Assembly (NCBI GenBank): GCA_964573895.1
Contig: CAZNLS010000016.1
Coordinates: 1-33,275, forward strand
Source of the DNA: CAZNLS01 sp964573895
GTDB taxonomy: Bacteria; Acidobacteriota; Aminicenantia; UBA2199
Length of the DNA stretch: 33,275 bases
Direction of reading: 5' to 3'
The position numbers and the translations under genes were made by a program. Under the pieces are notes generated by a model. The model did no database searches. It was given only the letters and a program-made list of their open reading frames with translations, and was not told the DNA's origin. Below, piece by piece: positions 23,918 to 31,124 of the stretch. Positions within the stretch are counted from its first letter, which is position 1; each line of letters starts with the position of its first letter.

Positions 23918-26443
23918 ATGGATAATATAAATCTGACGATAGATAATAAAACAGTTACCATCAGTAGTGGAAAAACTGTCCTTGAAGCAGCAGAAAAAGC
24001 CGATATATACATCCCCACTCTATGTTTTCATCCTGATCTGATTCAGTTTAAAAATATTAAGAGCTCTACTCATATTTTCCGCGGCTCTAAAAAAATTGAT
24101 AATCTCAGGCCGGATTCGGAATGGGAAGGATGCGGGTTATGCGCTGTAGAGATAAACGGTGATATCACCAGGTCCTGTGTAAGTGAAGTACAACCTGGAA
24201 TGAAAATTTTAACTAATTCTGAGAAAGTTAAAAATTATAGAAAAGAGAGACTCTATCAGATCTTATATTATCATCCTCATGCTTGTCTAACCTGCGCACA
24301 GGCTGAAGGGTGCTCAAGGACTCAGTGTTCTGCAAATGTTCCTGAGCAGGAAAGATGTTGTGAACTTTTTGGTTTTTGTGAGCTGCAGAATTTATCGGAT
24401 TATATTGGTATACCCGGAAATTTACCGCGTTATAAACCCCGTGGATTACCTGTTAATTTAAATGAACCACTATTTAATTTTAATCCTGAACTCTGTGTTG
24501 GATGCCTGCGGTGTTTTAGAGTCTGCCACAATTTAAAAGAGATCGGAGCACTATCATTTATAATAAATAACGGAATACCGGAGGTTGGCTATTCGGATGG
24601 CCCCACACGTTCACAGAGTAATTGTCAATTCTGCGGAGCTTGTGTGGAAGTCTGTCCTACCGGGGCTCTGCTTGATAAAGAACGGGCTTCAGGAGAAGAG
24701 AGGGAAAAAAAACTGGTACCCTGTAGAAATTCCTGCCCTGTCGGGATTAATATTCCTCTTTTTTTAAGATATCTGGCAAAAGGGGAGCCGTCCAAAGCAG
24801 CTCATGTTATAAGAGAGAGACTGCCGCTGGTTTTTGCTGCGAGTTATGTTTGTTTTCATCCATGTGAAGAGGTATGCCGCAGGAATGATGTTAATTCTGC
24901 AGTATCTGTCTGCAGGTTAAAAAGATTTGCAGTTGATAATAATAAATCCGAATGGCGTTTCTTAATAAACAGAGAAGATTCTACAGGTAAAAAAGCTGCT
25001 GTTATAGGAAGCGGTCCTGCCGGACTAACCTCGGCTTATTACCTATCAAAAAAGGGACATGAAGTGACTGTTTTTGAATCTTTACCACATCCGGGTGGAA
25101 TGCTCAGGGTTGGAATCCCTGAGTTCCGTTACCCACGCAATATATTAAATAAAGATATAGAAGAAATAGAATCGATGGGAGTGAAGATTGAATGTGATCA
25201 TCATGTCGATGAAAACCGTTTTAAGGAACTTACATCGGAATTTGATGCGGTTCTAATAGCTGCAGGAGCTCACAAAGCAAAAAAGATAAGAATTCCGGGG
25301 TCTGATTTGAGTGAAGTTTTTTGGGGCGTTGATTTTCTCAGAGACAGAGTTTTGGGACATCTCCCGGAAGATCTGTTTAAAAACAAGACAGTTGCAGTAG
25401 TTGGCGGGGGTAATGTTGCAATGGATTCAGCTCGAGTATCAACCCGGCTTGGATCGAGAGATGTTAAGATCGTAAGCCTAGAAAAAAGAGAGGAAATGCC
25501 GGCATTTGAGTTTGAGATATCAGAGGCTTTAAGAGAAGGGATAAAAATATTTGATAGTTGGGGACCTTCAGAGATTATTGGAGAGAAAGAGCATGTGGAA
25601 AGTTTAAGAGTAAAATACTGTAAAAGAGTATTTGACGAGAATGATGATTTTAATCCCTGCTTTGATGAGAATAAGACTAAAGAATTTAAGGTTGATGCGG
25701 TTATTCTTGCCATCGGCCAGGTTCCCTCATCTGATCCATTTTCCGACTGCGGGCTAAGAAAGAACAGTACTATATTTACCAGAGCTGATACACATGGTAC
25801 AGAAATAAAAAAAGTATTTGCTGCAGGAGATATTGCTTCCGGTCCTTTGAGTGTTATTGAAGCAGTAGCCTCAGGCCGTAATGCTTCAGTTGAAATAGAT
25901 AGAATGCTGGGTGGAGATGGAAATATAGAAGAAAAATTCTTGTCAGAACCTGAAGACCATACTCATCCGGCTAAAATTTCAGGATTTGCAAATATGGGCA
26001 GGGAAACTCCGGAATCCATGGAGGTAAATGAAACATTAAATTCATTTTGTGAAATAGAAGAGACTTATTCTGATCTGACCGGGCGAGAAGAATCAAAAAG
26101 ATGTCTTGGTTGTGATCTGCGCCTTGATATCAGACCTGTAAAAATGCCGCCTCAGGATAATTCTGTATTTAAATTGACTGATGAAGAAATAAAAAACATT
26201 CCCGATGTTGAAGGGGTTTATAAGCTGTTGGATCAGGATAAAAAAGTGATATCAATAAAAGGGGTGTTGAATCTCAAATCAGGTTTGAAAACAGAAATGG
26301 AACAAAATGAAAAAGCAGAGTATTTTACATTTGAAGGCGATCCAATGTATACTAAACGTGAAAGTGAGTTAATACAAAAATACTTGCAGGAGTTTGGTGA
26401 ATTGCCCGGAGGTGGAGTTGATGAACTTGATGATCTGTTTTAA
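23918..26443 (+). CDS. NuoG/GltD-like multi-cluster NAD(P)H:ferredoxin oxidoreductase
   Basis: An 841-residue modular protein. In order: [2Fe-2S] domain (Cys36, 72, 75, 87); NuoG-like His-Cys [4Fe-4S] segment (His119 or His121, Cys123, 126, 132); two ferredoxin-type clusters (Cys193-196-199-203 and Cys236-239-242-246); a GltD-type cysteine domain (Cys269, 273, 312, 316, 320, 332); then the FAD (G364-S-G-P-A-G) and NAD(P) (G496-G-G-N-V-A) domains of glutamate synthase small-chain relatives, and a C-terminal tail with another C-x2-C. It has no glutamate synthase partner, so it probably moves electrons between NAD(P)H and ferredoxin for the reductase, the role proposed for BzdV. The cofactor count leaves room for flavin-based bifurcation. 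The Shine-Dalgarno before 23918 is weak. Confidence 0.82.
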   Translation: MDNINLTIDNKTVTISSGKTVLEAAEKADIYIPTLCFHPDLIQFKNIKSSTHIFRGSKKIDNLRPDSEWEGCGLCAVEINGDITRSCVSEVQPGMKILTNSEKVKNYRKERLYQILYYHPHACLTCAQAEGCSRTQCSANVPEQERCCELFGFCELQNLSDYIGIPGNLPRYKPRGLPVNLNEPLFNFNPELCVGCLRCFRVCHNLKEIGALSFIINNGIPEVGYSDGPTRSQSNCQFCGACVEVCPTGALLDKERASGEEREKKLVPCRNSCPVGINIPLFLRYLAKGEPSKAAHVIRERLPLVFAASYVCFHPCEEVCRRNDVNSAVSVCRLKRFAVDNNKSEWRFLINREDSTGKKAAVIGSGPAGLTSAYYLSKKGHEVTVFESLPHPGGMLRVGIPEFRYPRNILNKDIEEIESMGVKIECDHHVDENRFKELTSEFDAVLIAAGAHKAKKIRIPGSDLSEVFWGVDFLRDRVLGHLPEDLFKNKTVAVVGGGNVAMDSARVSTRLGSRDVKIVSLEKREEMPAFEFEISEALREGIKIFDSWGPSEIIGEKEHVESLRVKYCKRVFDENDDFNPCFDENKTKEFKVDAVILAIGQVPSSDPFSDCGLRKNSTIFTRADTHGTEIKKVFAAGDIASGPLSVIEAVASGRNASVEIDRMLGGDGNIEEKFLSEPEDHTHPAKISGFANMGRETPESMEVNETLNSFCEIEETYSDLTGREESKRCLGCDLRLDIRPVKMPPQDNSVFKLTDEEIKNIPDVEGVYKLLDQDKKVISIKGVLNLKSGLKTEMEQNEKAEYFTFEGDPMYTKRESELIQKYLQEFGELPGGGVDELDDLF

Positions 26444-26465
26444 AATCGTCAGCTTTGACAGGCAG

Positions 26466-26492
26466 AATATAAATGCAATCCGGATTTATATT
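26466..26492. repeat. 9-bp inverted repeat before the AOR gene group
   Basis: AATATAAAT (26466-26474) and ATTTATATT (26484-26492) are perfect reverse complements with a nine-base spacer, the same spacer length as the repeat at 10978-11014 but a different sequence. The right arm overlaps a candidate -35 box. It lacks a T-run, so an operator is more likely than a terminator. Confidence 0.4.
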
Positions 26493-26519
26493 GTTAAAAA
26501 ATCATTATTTATGTAATAT
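26491..26519 (+). promoter_or_regulatory. Candidate internal promoter for the AOR gene group
   Basis: TTGTTA (26491-26496), a 17-base spacer and TAATAT (26514-26519) match the sigma-70 consensus at 4/6 and 4/6. Transcription would begin near 26526, about 25 bases before the ATG at 26551. It lies in the longest gap (107 bp) of the plus-strand array, suggesting that the AOR group can be expressed separately from the reductase genes. Confidence 0.4.
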
Positions 26520-26550
26520 ATTATATTTGGTAGGATGAGAAATTATTAAT

Positions 26551-26793
26551 ATGACAGAAAAAAAAGAATTGATTCCGGCAGAAGATTTAAAGAAACAGGG
26601 TTGGGAGAAACAGACAATTTATGATGAACCAAGATTAAGTGAAATAGTTGAAATGTATCATGAAATAGGGTTGGAGGTCCGGCTTGAACCATTTAATGAA
26701 AATGATGAACCTGGCTGCAGTGAATGTATGAAAACTGCTCAGGCTAAATTCTGGACGGTTTATACAAGGAAAAAGAATGAAGTTACAGGTTGA
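26551..26793 (+). CDS. Small CxxC protein of unknown function
   Basis: An 80-residue acidic protein I cannot assign to a named family. It looks alpha/beta with a helix around R28-L-S-E-I-V-E-M-Y and a C56-x2-C59 pair (G-C-S-E-C-M), then a short basic C-terminus. The single CxxC could bind metal as a dimer or act as a thiol pair. The gene overlaps the MoaD-like gene by 17 bases and starts the group ending in the AOR and its ferredoxin, so a role in tungsten-enzyme maturation or in the AOR complex is plausible. An AGGATGAG precedes the ATG. Coding is supported by the tight overlap and an even, protein-like composition. Confidence 0.65.
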   Translation: MTEKKELIPAEDLKKQGWEKQTIYDEPRLSEIVEMYHEIGLEVRLEPFNENDEPGCSECMKTAQAKFWTVYTRKKNEVTG

Positions 26794-27064
26794 ATTCCTA
26801 AGTATGCCGGTAGCGGTTAAAATTGTCGGTAAAAAATCCATTTCCATAAATTTCAGAGGTTCAACAGTTATTGAGCTTATACGGCAATTGACAAAAATGT
26901 TTGGCGAAAAGCTCAGCAATTATCTGCTGGATGAGAAGGGAAACATTGATAAAGTATTTACAATAATGGTAAACGGGGAAATCCAGAAGCAGAATGGGGA
27001 AATGGAAAGACAATTGAAGGATGGAGACAAGTTAACAATGATGCTTCTTGTCGCCGGAGGATAA
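26777..27064 (+). CDS. MoaD/ThiS-like sulfur-carrier protein
   Basis: A 95-residue beta-grasp protein with the ubiquitin-like pattern I-x-I-N-F-R-G-S-T-V-x-E-L-I, an internal F-T-I-M-V-N-G segment, and an end of L-L-V-A-G-G. The C-terminal Gly-Gly is the part that becomes adenylated and thiocarboxylated in MoaD and ThiS. Placement before a tungsten-type AOR argues for a dedicated molybdopterin synthase small subunit that helps make the bis-pterin cofactor. A MoaE, MoeB or other pterin gene is not present here. It starts within the preceding gene, after AAGGA. Confidence 0.85.
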   Translation: MKLQVEFLSMPVAVKIVGKKSISINFRGSTVIELIRQLTKMFGEKLSNYLLDEKGNIDKVFTIMVNGEIQKQNGEMERQLKDGDKLTMMLLVAGG

Positions 27065-27106
27065 ATGAATCTGTTTATTATAAACCGGATATAGAAGGGG
27101 GTTTTA

Positions 27107-27361
27107 ATGATGCAAAATGATAAAATAACCGGATCAGAAGGACTTAGTAAATCAAGAACGATTGGCAAGTTCAGATGCCATAATCCCAGTTGTATGGGTC
27201 GTTTTCAGCCGGATCCAGGCATTATGCGAATAAAATGTCCCGATTGCGGAATGGAATTTCGTGTATCATGGATCCGTCCGGATCTTCCCAGGATCAGAGG
27301 ACCTGTCTGGGATGCAAATAAAAAGCTGGTAAAAGATCTGAGAAAAACCGAAGGGAAATAA
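27107..27361 (+). CDS. Small zinc-ribbon protein
   Basis: An 84-residue protein with C-x4-C (F-R-C-H-N-P-S-C) and C-x2-C (C-P-D-C-G) separated by about fifteen residues, a treble-clef or zinc-ribbon arrangement. The basic C-terminal third (W-D-A-N-K-K-L-V-K) has no recognised motif. It sits four bases before the AOR gene and 42 bases after the MoaD-like gene. It may be a maturation factor, a small subunit or a nucleic-acid-binding protein; I do not recognise a specific family. A GGGGG ribosome site precedes the ATG. Confidence 0.65.
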   Translation: MMQNDKITGSEGLSKSRTIGKFRCHNPSCMGRFQPDPGIMRIKCPDCGMEFRVSWIRPDLPRIRGPVWDANKKLVKDLRKTEGK

Positions 27362-27365
27362 ATAG

Positions 27366-29306
27366 ATGGCTCTAAATAGGAAAATAGCTTATATTAATTT
27401 AACATCAGGTGAAATTTCAGTCAAATCCATTCCTCTCGAATTGCGGAAAAAATTTCTGGGAGGCAGAGGCCTTGATGCATACCTTCTGTACAATCATAAT
27501 AAAAAGGGGTGTGATCCGTTAGCTCCGGATAATACAATTATCATAAGCGCAGGACTTCTGGCAGCAACCTGTGCATCTGCAACTGCGAGGACTCATATTA
27601 TGGCAAAATCACCTCTTACAAGATTATTGGGAAGCACAAATATGGGAGGATTTTTTGCTCCTGAACTTGCCTGGGCCGGTTTTCACCATTTGGTCATTAA
27701 GGGAAGATCAGAAAAACCGGTTTATATCTGGATACGAAATGGAAAAATAAAGATTCTCGATGCTGCTTTTTTATGGAGTAAAACCACAACAGAGACTCAA
27801 TGGGCAATACGCGGTAAACATGATGATGAAGATATTAAAAGTCTTGTAATAGGTCCGGCCGGAGAAAACCTCGTTGCTTTTGCAAGTGTAATGACCGGAA
27901 TAAAAAACTCAGGTGGAAGAACAGGTATGGGTGCGGTTTTAGGTTCAAAAAATCTGAAAGCCGTTGCAGTCCGCGGTACAATGGATATAAAAATTGCGTA
28001 TCCGAAGGAAGCACTTGAATACAACAAACGTTTTATTGATCAGATTGTCAGTTCGAAGGTAAACCAGACCCAGGGAATCCTGGGGACACCGTTTATTTGG
28101 GGAGCCACAAACTCCTGGGGGGGAATCAGAACCAGAAATTTTCAACATAACCAGTGTGAGAATTCAGAGGATATTGAACCTGAACGGTTTGATGAAATTG
28201 CTACCGAGACTATCGGACCTCATCATATGGTAAGCTGTTTCGGATGCCAGGTTCACTGTAGGGGTCAATATAAGATCCCTTCCGGACCCTATGCAGGAAA
28301 ATATGATGAAGGCCCGGAATATACTTCACTGGGAGCCTTCGGAGGTGAACCGGATTGCAAAAATGCCGAAACAGTTTTAACAGGGAATCATTTAGTAAAC
28401 CAGTACGGAATGGATAATCTGGAAACCGGCAGTATGATTTCATGGGCAATGGAGCTCTATGAACTTGGTATTATTACCAAAAAAGAGACAGATGGTTTGG
28501 ATCTTAAATTTGGAAATGATGAAGTTCTTTTGGAAATGATCAACCGTATCTGCTACAGAAAAGGTTGGCTTGGTAATACGCTCGCAGAAGGTGGTATACC
28601 CGCATCGGATAAGATAGGCAAAAACTCTTTTTCCTACCTTATTCAGGTTAAAGGTATGAACAACCTGCACTCGGATGAGAGACCGACACCTTCTCTGGCA
28701 CTGAATATAGCAACTGCATCCCGAGGATCGGATCACCTGAGAAGCAGGCCGGCGATTGATCTTTACCATTTGCCCGAAGATATACTTAGAAGGATTTATA
28801 GTAATCCGGTTAAATATGAGGGCCCGTTAAGTTCAGACCATACTTCGTATCAGGGGAAATCATGGATGGTTTTCTGGCAGGAGAATTGTTATATGGCTGT
28901 TGACTGCCTTGGGATCTGCAAATATCATACTGTGTTTCTGGGTCCCACTCATCCTAATTTTGAAGACTGGACAAGAGTCATTTATTATAATACGGGTCTT
29001 GAAATACCTGCCGAAGAGTTATGGGAGATTTCCGAGCGAAATAATAACATCGAAAGAATGTTTAATCTAAGAGAAGGATTGACACGTGATGATCCCAGAA
29101 AGGGAGACACGCTAAATTCGCGATATTTTGAAGAACCATGTACACGCGGAGCCCCGGATGTTATAGGGGTAAGAATTGACAGAAATAAATTTGAAAAAAT
29201 GCTGGATGAATTTTACGAACATCATGGCTGGGATAGTAAAGGTGTGCCTACGGCTAAAACACTTAAAAGACTTGGTCTTGATAAAGAGCCCTCTCATCTG
29301 CTTTAA
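27366..29306 (+). CDS. Tungsten-type aldehyde:ferredoxin oxidoreductase, catalytic subunit
   Basis: A 646-residue AOR-family protein of full length. The N-terminal domain has G32-G-R-G-L, the A-K-S-P-L-T-R segment and G-G-R-T-G-M-G-A-V-L-G-S-K-N-L-K-A (about 183-199), all typical of the bis-pterin-binding region. The [4Fe-4S] ligands are Cys291, Cys294 and Cys298 plus Cys518 in D-C-L-G-I-C. Glu318 (G-P-E-Y) and His457 (S-R-G-S-D-H-L) correspond to the catalytic Glu/His of Pyrococcus AOR, favouring an aldehyde oxidoreductase over the related class II benzoyl-CoA reductase subunit BamB, although BamB cannot be fully excluded. The next gene encodes a four-cluster subunit as in AorABC of Aromatoleum. 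Likely substrates are aromatic aldehydes or acids. Confidence 0.88.
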   Translation: MALNRKIAYINLTSGEISVKSIPLELRKKFLGGRGLDAYLLYNHNKKGCDPLAPDNTIIISAGLLAATCASATARTHIMAKSPLTRLLGSTNMGGFFAPELAWAGFHHLVIKGRSEKPVYIWIRNGKIKILDAAFLWSKTTTETQWAIRGKHDDEDIKSLVIGPAGENLVAFASVMTGIKNSGGRTGMGAVLGSKNLKAVAVRGTMDIKIAYPKEALEYNKRFIDQIVSSKVNQTQGILGTPFIWGATNSWGGIRTRNFQHNQCENSEDIEPERFDEIATETIGPHHMVSCFGCQVHCRGQYKIPSGPYAGKYDEGPEYTSLGAFGGEPDCKNAETVLTGNHLVNQYGMDNLETGSMISWAMELYELGIITKKETDGLDLKFGNDEVLLEMINRICYRKGWLGNTLAEGGIPASDKIGKNSFSYLIQVKGMNNLHSDERPTPSLALNIATASRGSDHLRSRPAIDLYHLPEDILRRIYSNPVKYEGPLSSDHTSYQGKSWMVFWQENCYMAVDCLGICKYHTVFLGPTHPNFEDWTRVIYYNTGLEIPAEELWEISERNNNIERMFNLREGLTRDDPRKGDTLNSRYFEEPCTRGAPDVIGVRIDRNKFEKMLDEFYEHHGWDSKGVPTAKTLKRLGLDKEPSHLL

Positions 29307-29327
29307 AATGCATCAGGGAGATGTTTA

Positions 29328-29825
29328 ATGAGTAAGGTATTATTGATTAAAGCTGATAGATGTACCGGATGCAGGCAGTGTGAAATGGTTTGCTCAGTTG
29401 TGAAGGAAGGTGTTTCAAATCCGGCACGAAGCCGAATTAATATAATTAAATGGGAAGCCGAAGGTATCTACATACCTCTGACTTGTAAGCAGTGTGAAAA
29501 TGCACCCTGTATGGCTATCTGTCCGGTTAGTGCTTTATCAAGGGTTAAGAATCCCGATTATGTAACTGTTGATCATGAAATCTGTATTGGCTGCAGGTCA
29601 TGTGTTTCAGTATGCCCATTTGGTGCAATTAACTTTGATACTATTAGCAGAAAAATTATTAAATGTGACCAATGTGAAGGTGATCCCCAGTGTGTAAGGT
29701 TCTGTGAGGTGAGAGCATTGGAATATATTGAATCAGACAGGATAAATAGAAAAAATAAAAGGGATGCAGCACTGAAAATATCCGAAGCAGAGATAAAAGC
29801 GAAATTTCTTAGCGAAAAATCCTGA
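29328..29825 (+). CDS. Four-cluster ferredoxin-like subunit of the AOR
   Basis: A 165-residue protein with sixteen cysteines arranged for four [4Fe-4S] clusters: C-x2-C-x2-C-x3-C, C-x2-C-x4-C-x3-C-P, C-x2-C-x2-C-x3-C-P and C-x2-C-x5-C-x3-C. This is the polyferredoxin architecture of HycB/DmsB-like subunits and of the small subunit of AorABC enzymes. It has no signal peptide or twin-arginine motif, so it should be cytoplasmic. It follows the AOR gene by 21 bases and probably carries electrons from the tungsten site to ferredoxin or a flavin subunit. A lysine- and alanine-rich tail follows the last cluster. Confidence 0.88.
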   Translation: MSKVLLIKADRCTGCRQCEMVCSVVKEGVSNPARSRINIIKWEAEGIYIPLTCKQCENAPCMAICPVSALSRVKNPDYVTVDHEICIGCRSCVSVCPFGAINFDTISRKIIKCDQCEGDPQCVRFCEVRALEYIESDRINRKNKRDAALKISEAEIKAKFLSEKS

Positions 29826-29844
29826 AAAAATCCTTCTATTTTTT
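29825..29844. terminator. Weak possible bidirectional terminator between convergent genes
   Basis: AAAAAAT (29825-29831) and ATTTTTT (29838-29844) can pair around a six-base loop, giving A- and T-runs on both strands in the 33-bp gap between convergent genes. The stem has no G-C pairs, so intrinsic termination would be inefficient. No stronger hairpin is present in this gap. Confidence 0.25.
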
Positions 29845-29858
29845 GTATTAGTTAATTT

Positions 29859-31124
29859 TTATTCCAAATTTATTCCAAGCAGAAAACCTATTTTATGATA
29901 GATCCATTGATAAGGAGCGCCATGCAGGGTTTTCCCTTCCCGGTTATTTCGCAATTCCGTTATATTATCATTCCTTTTCATAAAATCCTGAAAAAACCCT
30001 GAAAATCTGGCATATTCACCGATAGCCTGAAAACCTTTTATATAACCTTTTTTTAGTATGATCCTGAGATAATCTTTTTCAGATTGTTTTTCTATTATTT
30101 CCATATTTTCAGCATCTGAAAATCTTGAACTGGTGATGCCGAATGAGGCTGCATGTGTATTAAAAAAGGATACTCTGGCAATTGTTGAAGAACCTGAATA
30201 ACGGATTTTCCCCCCCAGAATATTTTTAGCGGCAACCCGTGCCTGATCAATAGCATTATGTTTAAGGGCATATATTCCGGATTCTCCGCTGGCTGCATCT
30301 TTTGTTACTGAACAATCACCACATGAATAAATATCGGTTATATTAGTCTGCATGAAATCATTTACCAATATCCCCCTATCGACTTTTATTCCTGATCCTT
30401 TCAACCAATCAATGTTAGGAGATATCCCTGCAGCAATTACTACTGAACTACATGGAATTGTCCTTTTATTAGTTACTACAGCTGCCGGACGTTTTTTACC
30501 ATCGATTAATTCGGCTTTTTCATTACAAAAAACCTCTATATTATTCTTCTTTAAATTGCTTTTTAAAAATTCAGCAGGCTTCCGGTCAAAAAGGCCCGGT
30601 ATAATCCAGCTAAATATCTCAACAATTGAAACTTTGTTTCCCCGTTTTTTTAATGCTTCTGCAACTTCTATACCGATTGCTCCGGATCCTATAACAACCA
30701 CATGTTCAGAGGTTATCTCCCGCAGTTTCTCAAATTCAGAAAACCTTGAGCAGTAATATATTCCCGATTTGTTTAAACCTTTTATCAGAGGTACATAAGG
30801 TTCTGCCCCATATGCAAGGAGTAGATAATCGTAAGAATGTTTCTCTCCTGATTCGGTTATTAACATTTTATTTACTGAATCCAATTTCACTATTTTTGTA
30901 TTTAGGATAAGATTAATATTATTATCACTATAATCAGTTATTGATTTACTGAATATCATATCACCTGACACATCTCCACCTGCAAAATATGGAAGAGAAC
31001 AGGGATTATATTGGAGCAAACCTTCATCTGAAATAATTGTTATTTCGTTTCTATGATCTAATTTTCTTAAAATGGAAGCGGCTTCGTTTCCTGCAATACC
31101 ATTACCGATTATAACTATTTTCAT
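29859..31124 (-). CDS. FAD-dependent NAD(P) oxidoreductase (NOX/CoA-disulfide reductase-like; AorC-like)
   Basis: A 421-residue pyridine nucleotide-disulfide oxidoreductase-type flavoprotein. It has the FAD-binding G-N-G-I-A-G near residue 7, Cys42 in N-P-C-S-L-P-Y at the position of the redox cysteine of NADH oxidases and CoA-disulfide reductases, the NAD(P) motif G-S-G-A-I-G around 147-152, and the second FAD motif I-Y-S-C-G-D-C. AOR complexes of the AorABC type contain an FAD subunit of this class that links the ferredoxin subunit to NAD. The gene is on the minus strand, overlapping the divergent AOR homologue (TAATG), but lies next to the plus-strand AOR pair. Which AOR-type protein it serves is not determined. 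Confidence 0.82.
   Translation of the reverse strand: MKIVIIGNGIAGNEAASILRKLDHRNEITIISDEGLLQYNPCSLPYFAGGDVSGDMIFSKSITDYSDNNINLILNTKIVKLDSVNKMLITESGEKHSYDYLLLAYGAEPYVPLIKGLNKSGIYYCSRFSEFEKLREITSEHVVVIGSGAIGIEVAEALKKRGNKVSIVEIFSWIIPGLFDRKPAEFLKSNLKKNNIEVFCNEKAELIDGKKRPAAVVTNKRTIPCSSVVIAAGISPNIDWLKGSGIKVDRGILVNDFMQTNITDIYSCGDCSVTKDAASGESGIYALKHNAIDQARVAAKNILGGKIRYSGSSTIARVSFFNTHAASFGITSSRFSDAENMEIIEKQSEKDYLRIILKKGYIKGFQAIGEYARFSGFFQDFMKRNDNITELRNNREGKTLHGAPYQWIYHKIGFLLGINLE

Noticed and set aside
27366..29306. Reading the tungsten enzyme and its ferredoxin as BamBC of a class II benzoyl-CoA reductase
   Set aside because: The Glu and His expected for AOR are present (GPEY, RGSDHL), no bamD-I genes accompany it, and a full class I reductase is already encoded. 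AOR is the better call, though a tree would settle it.
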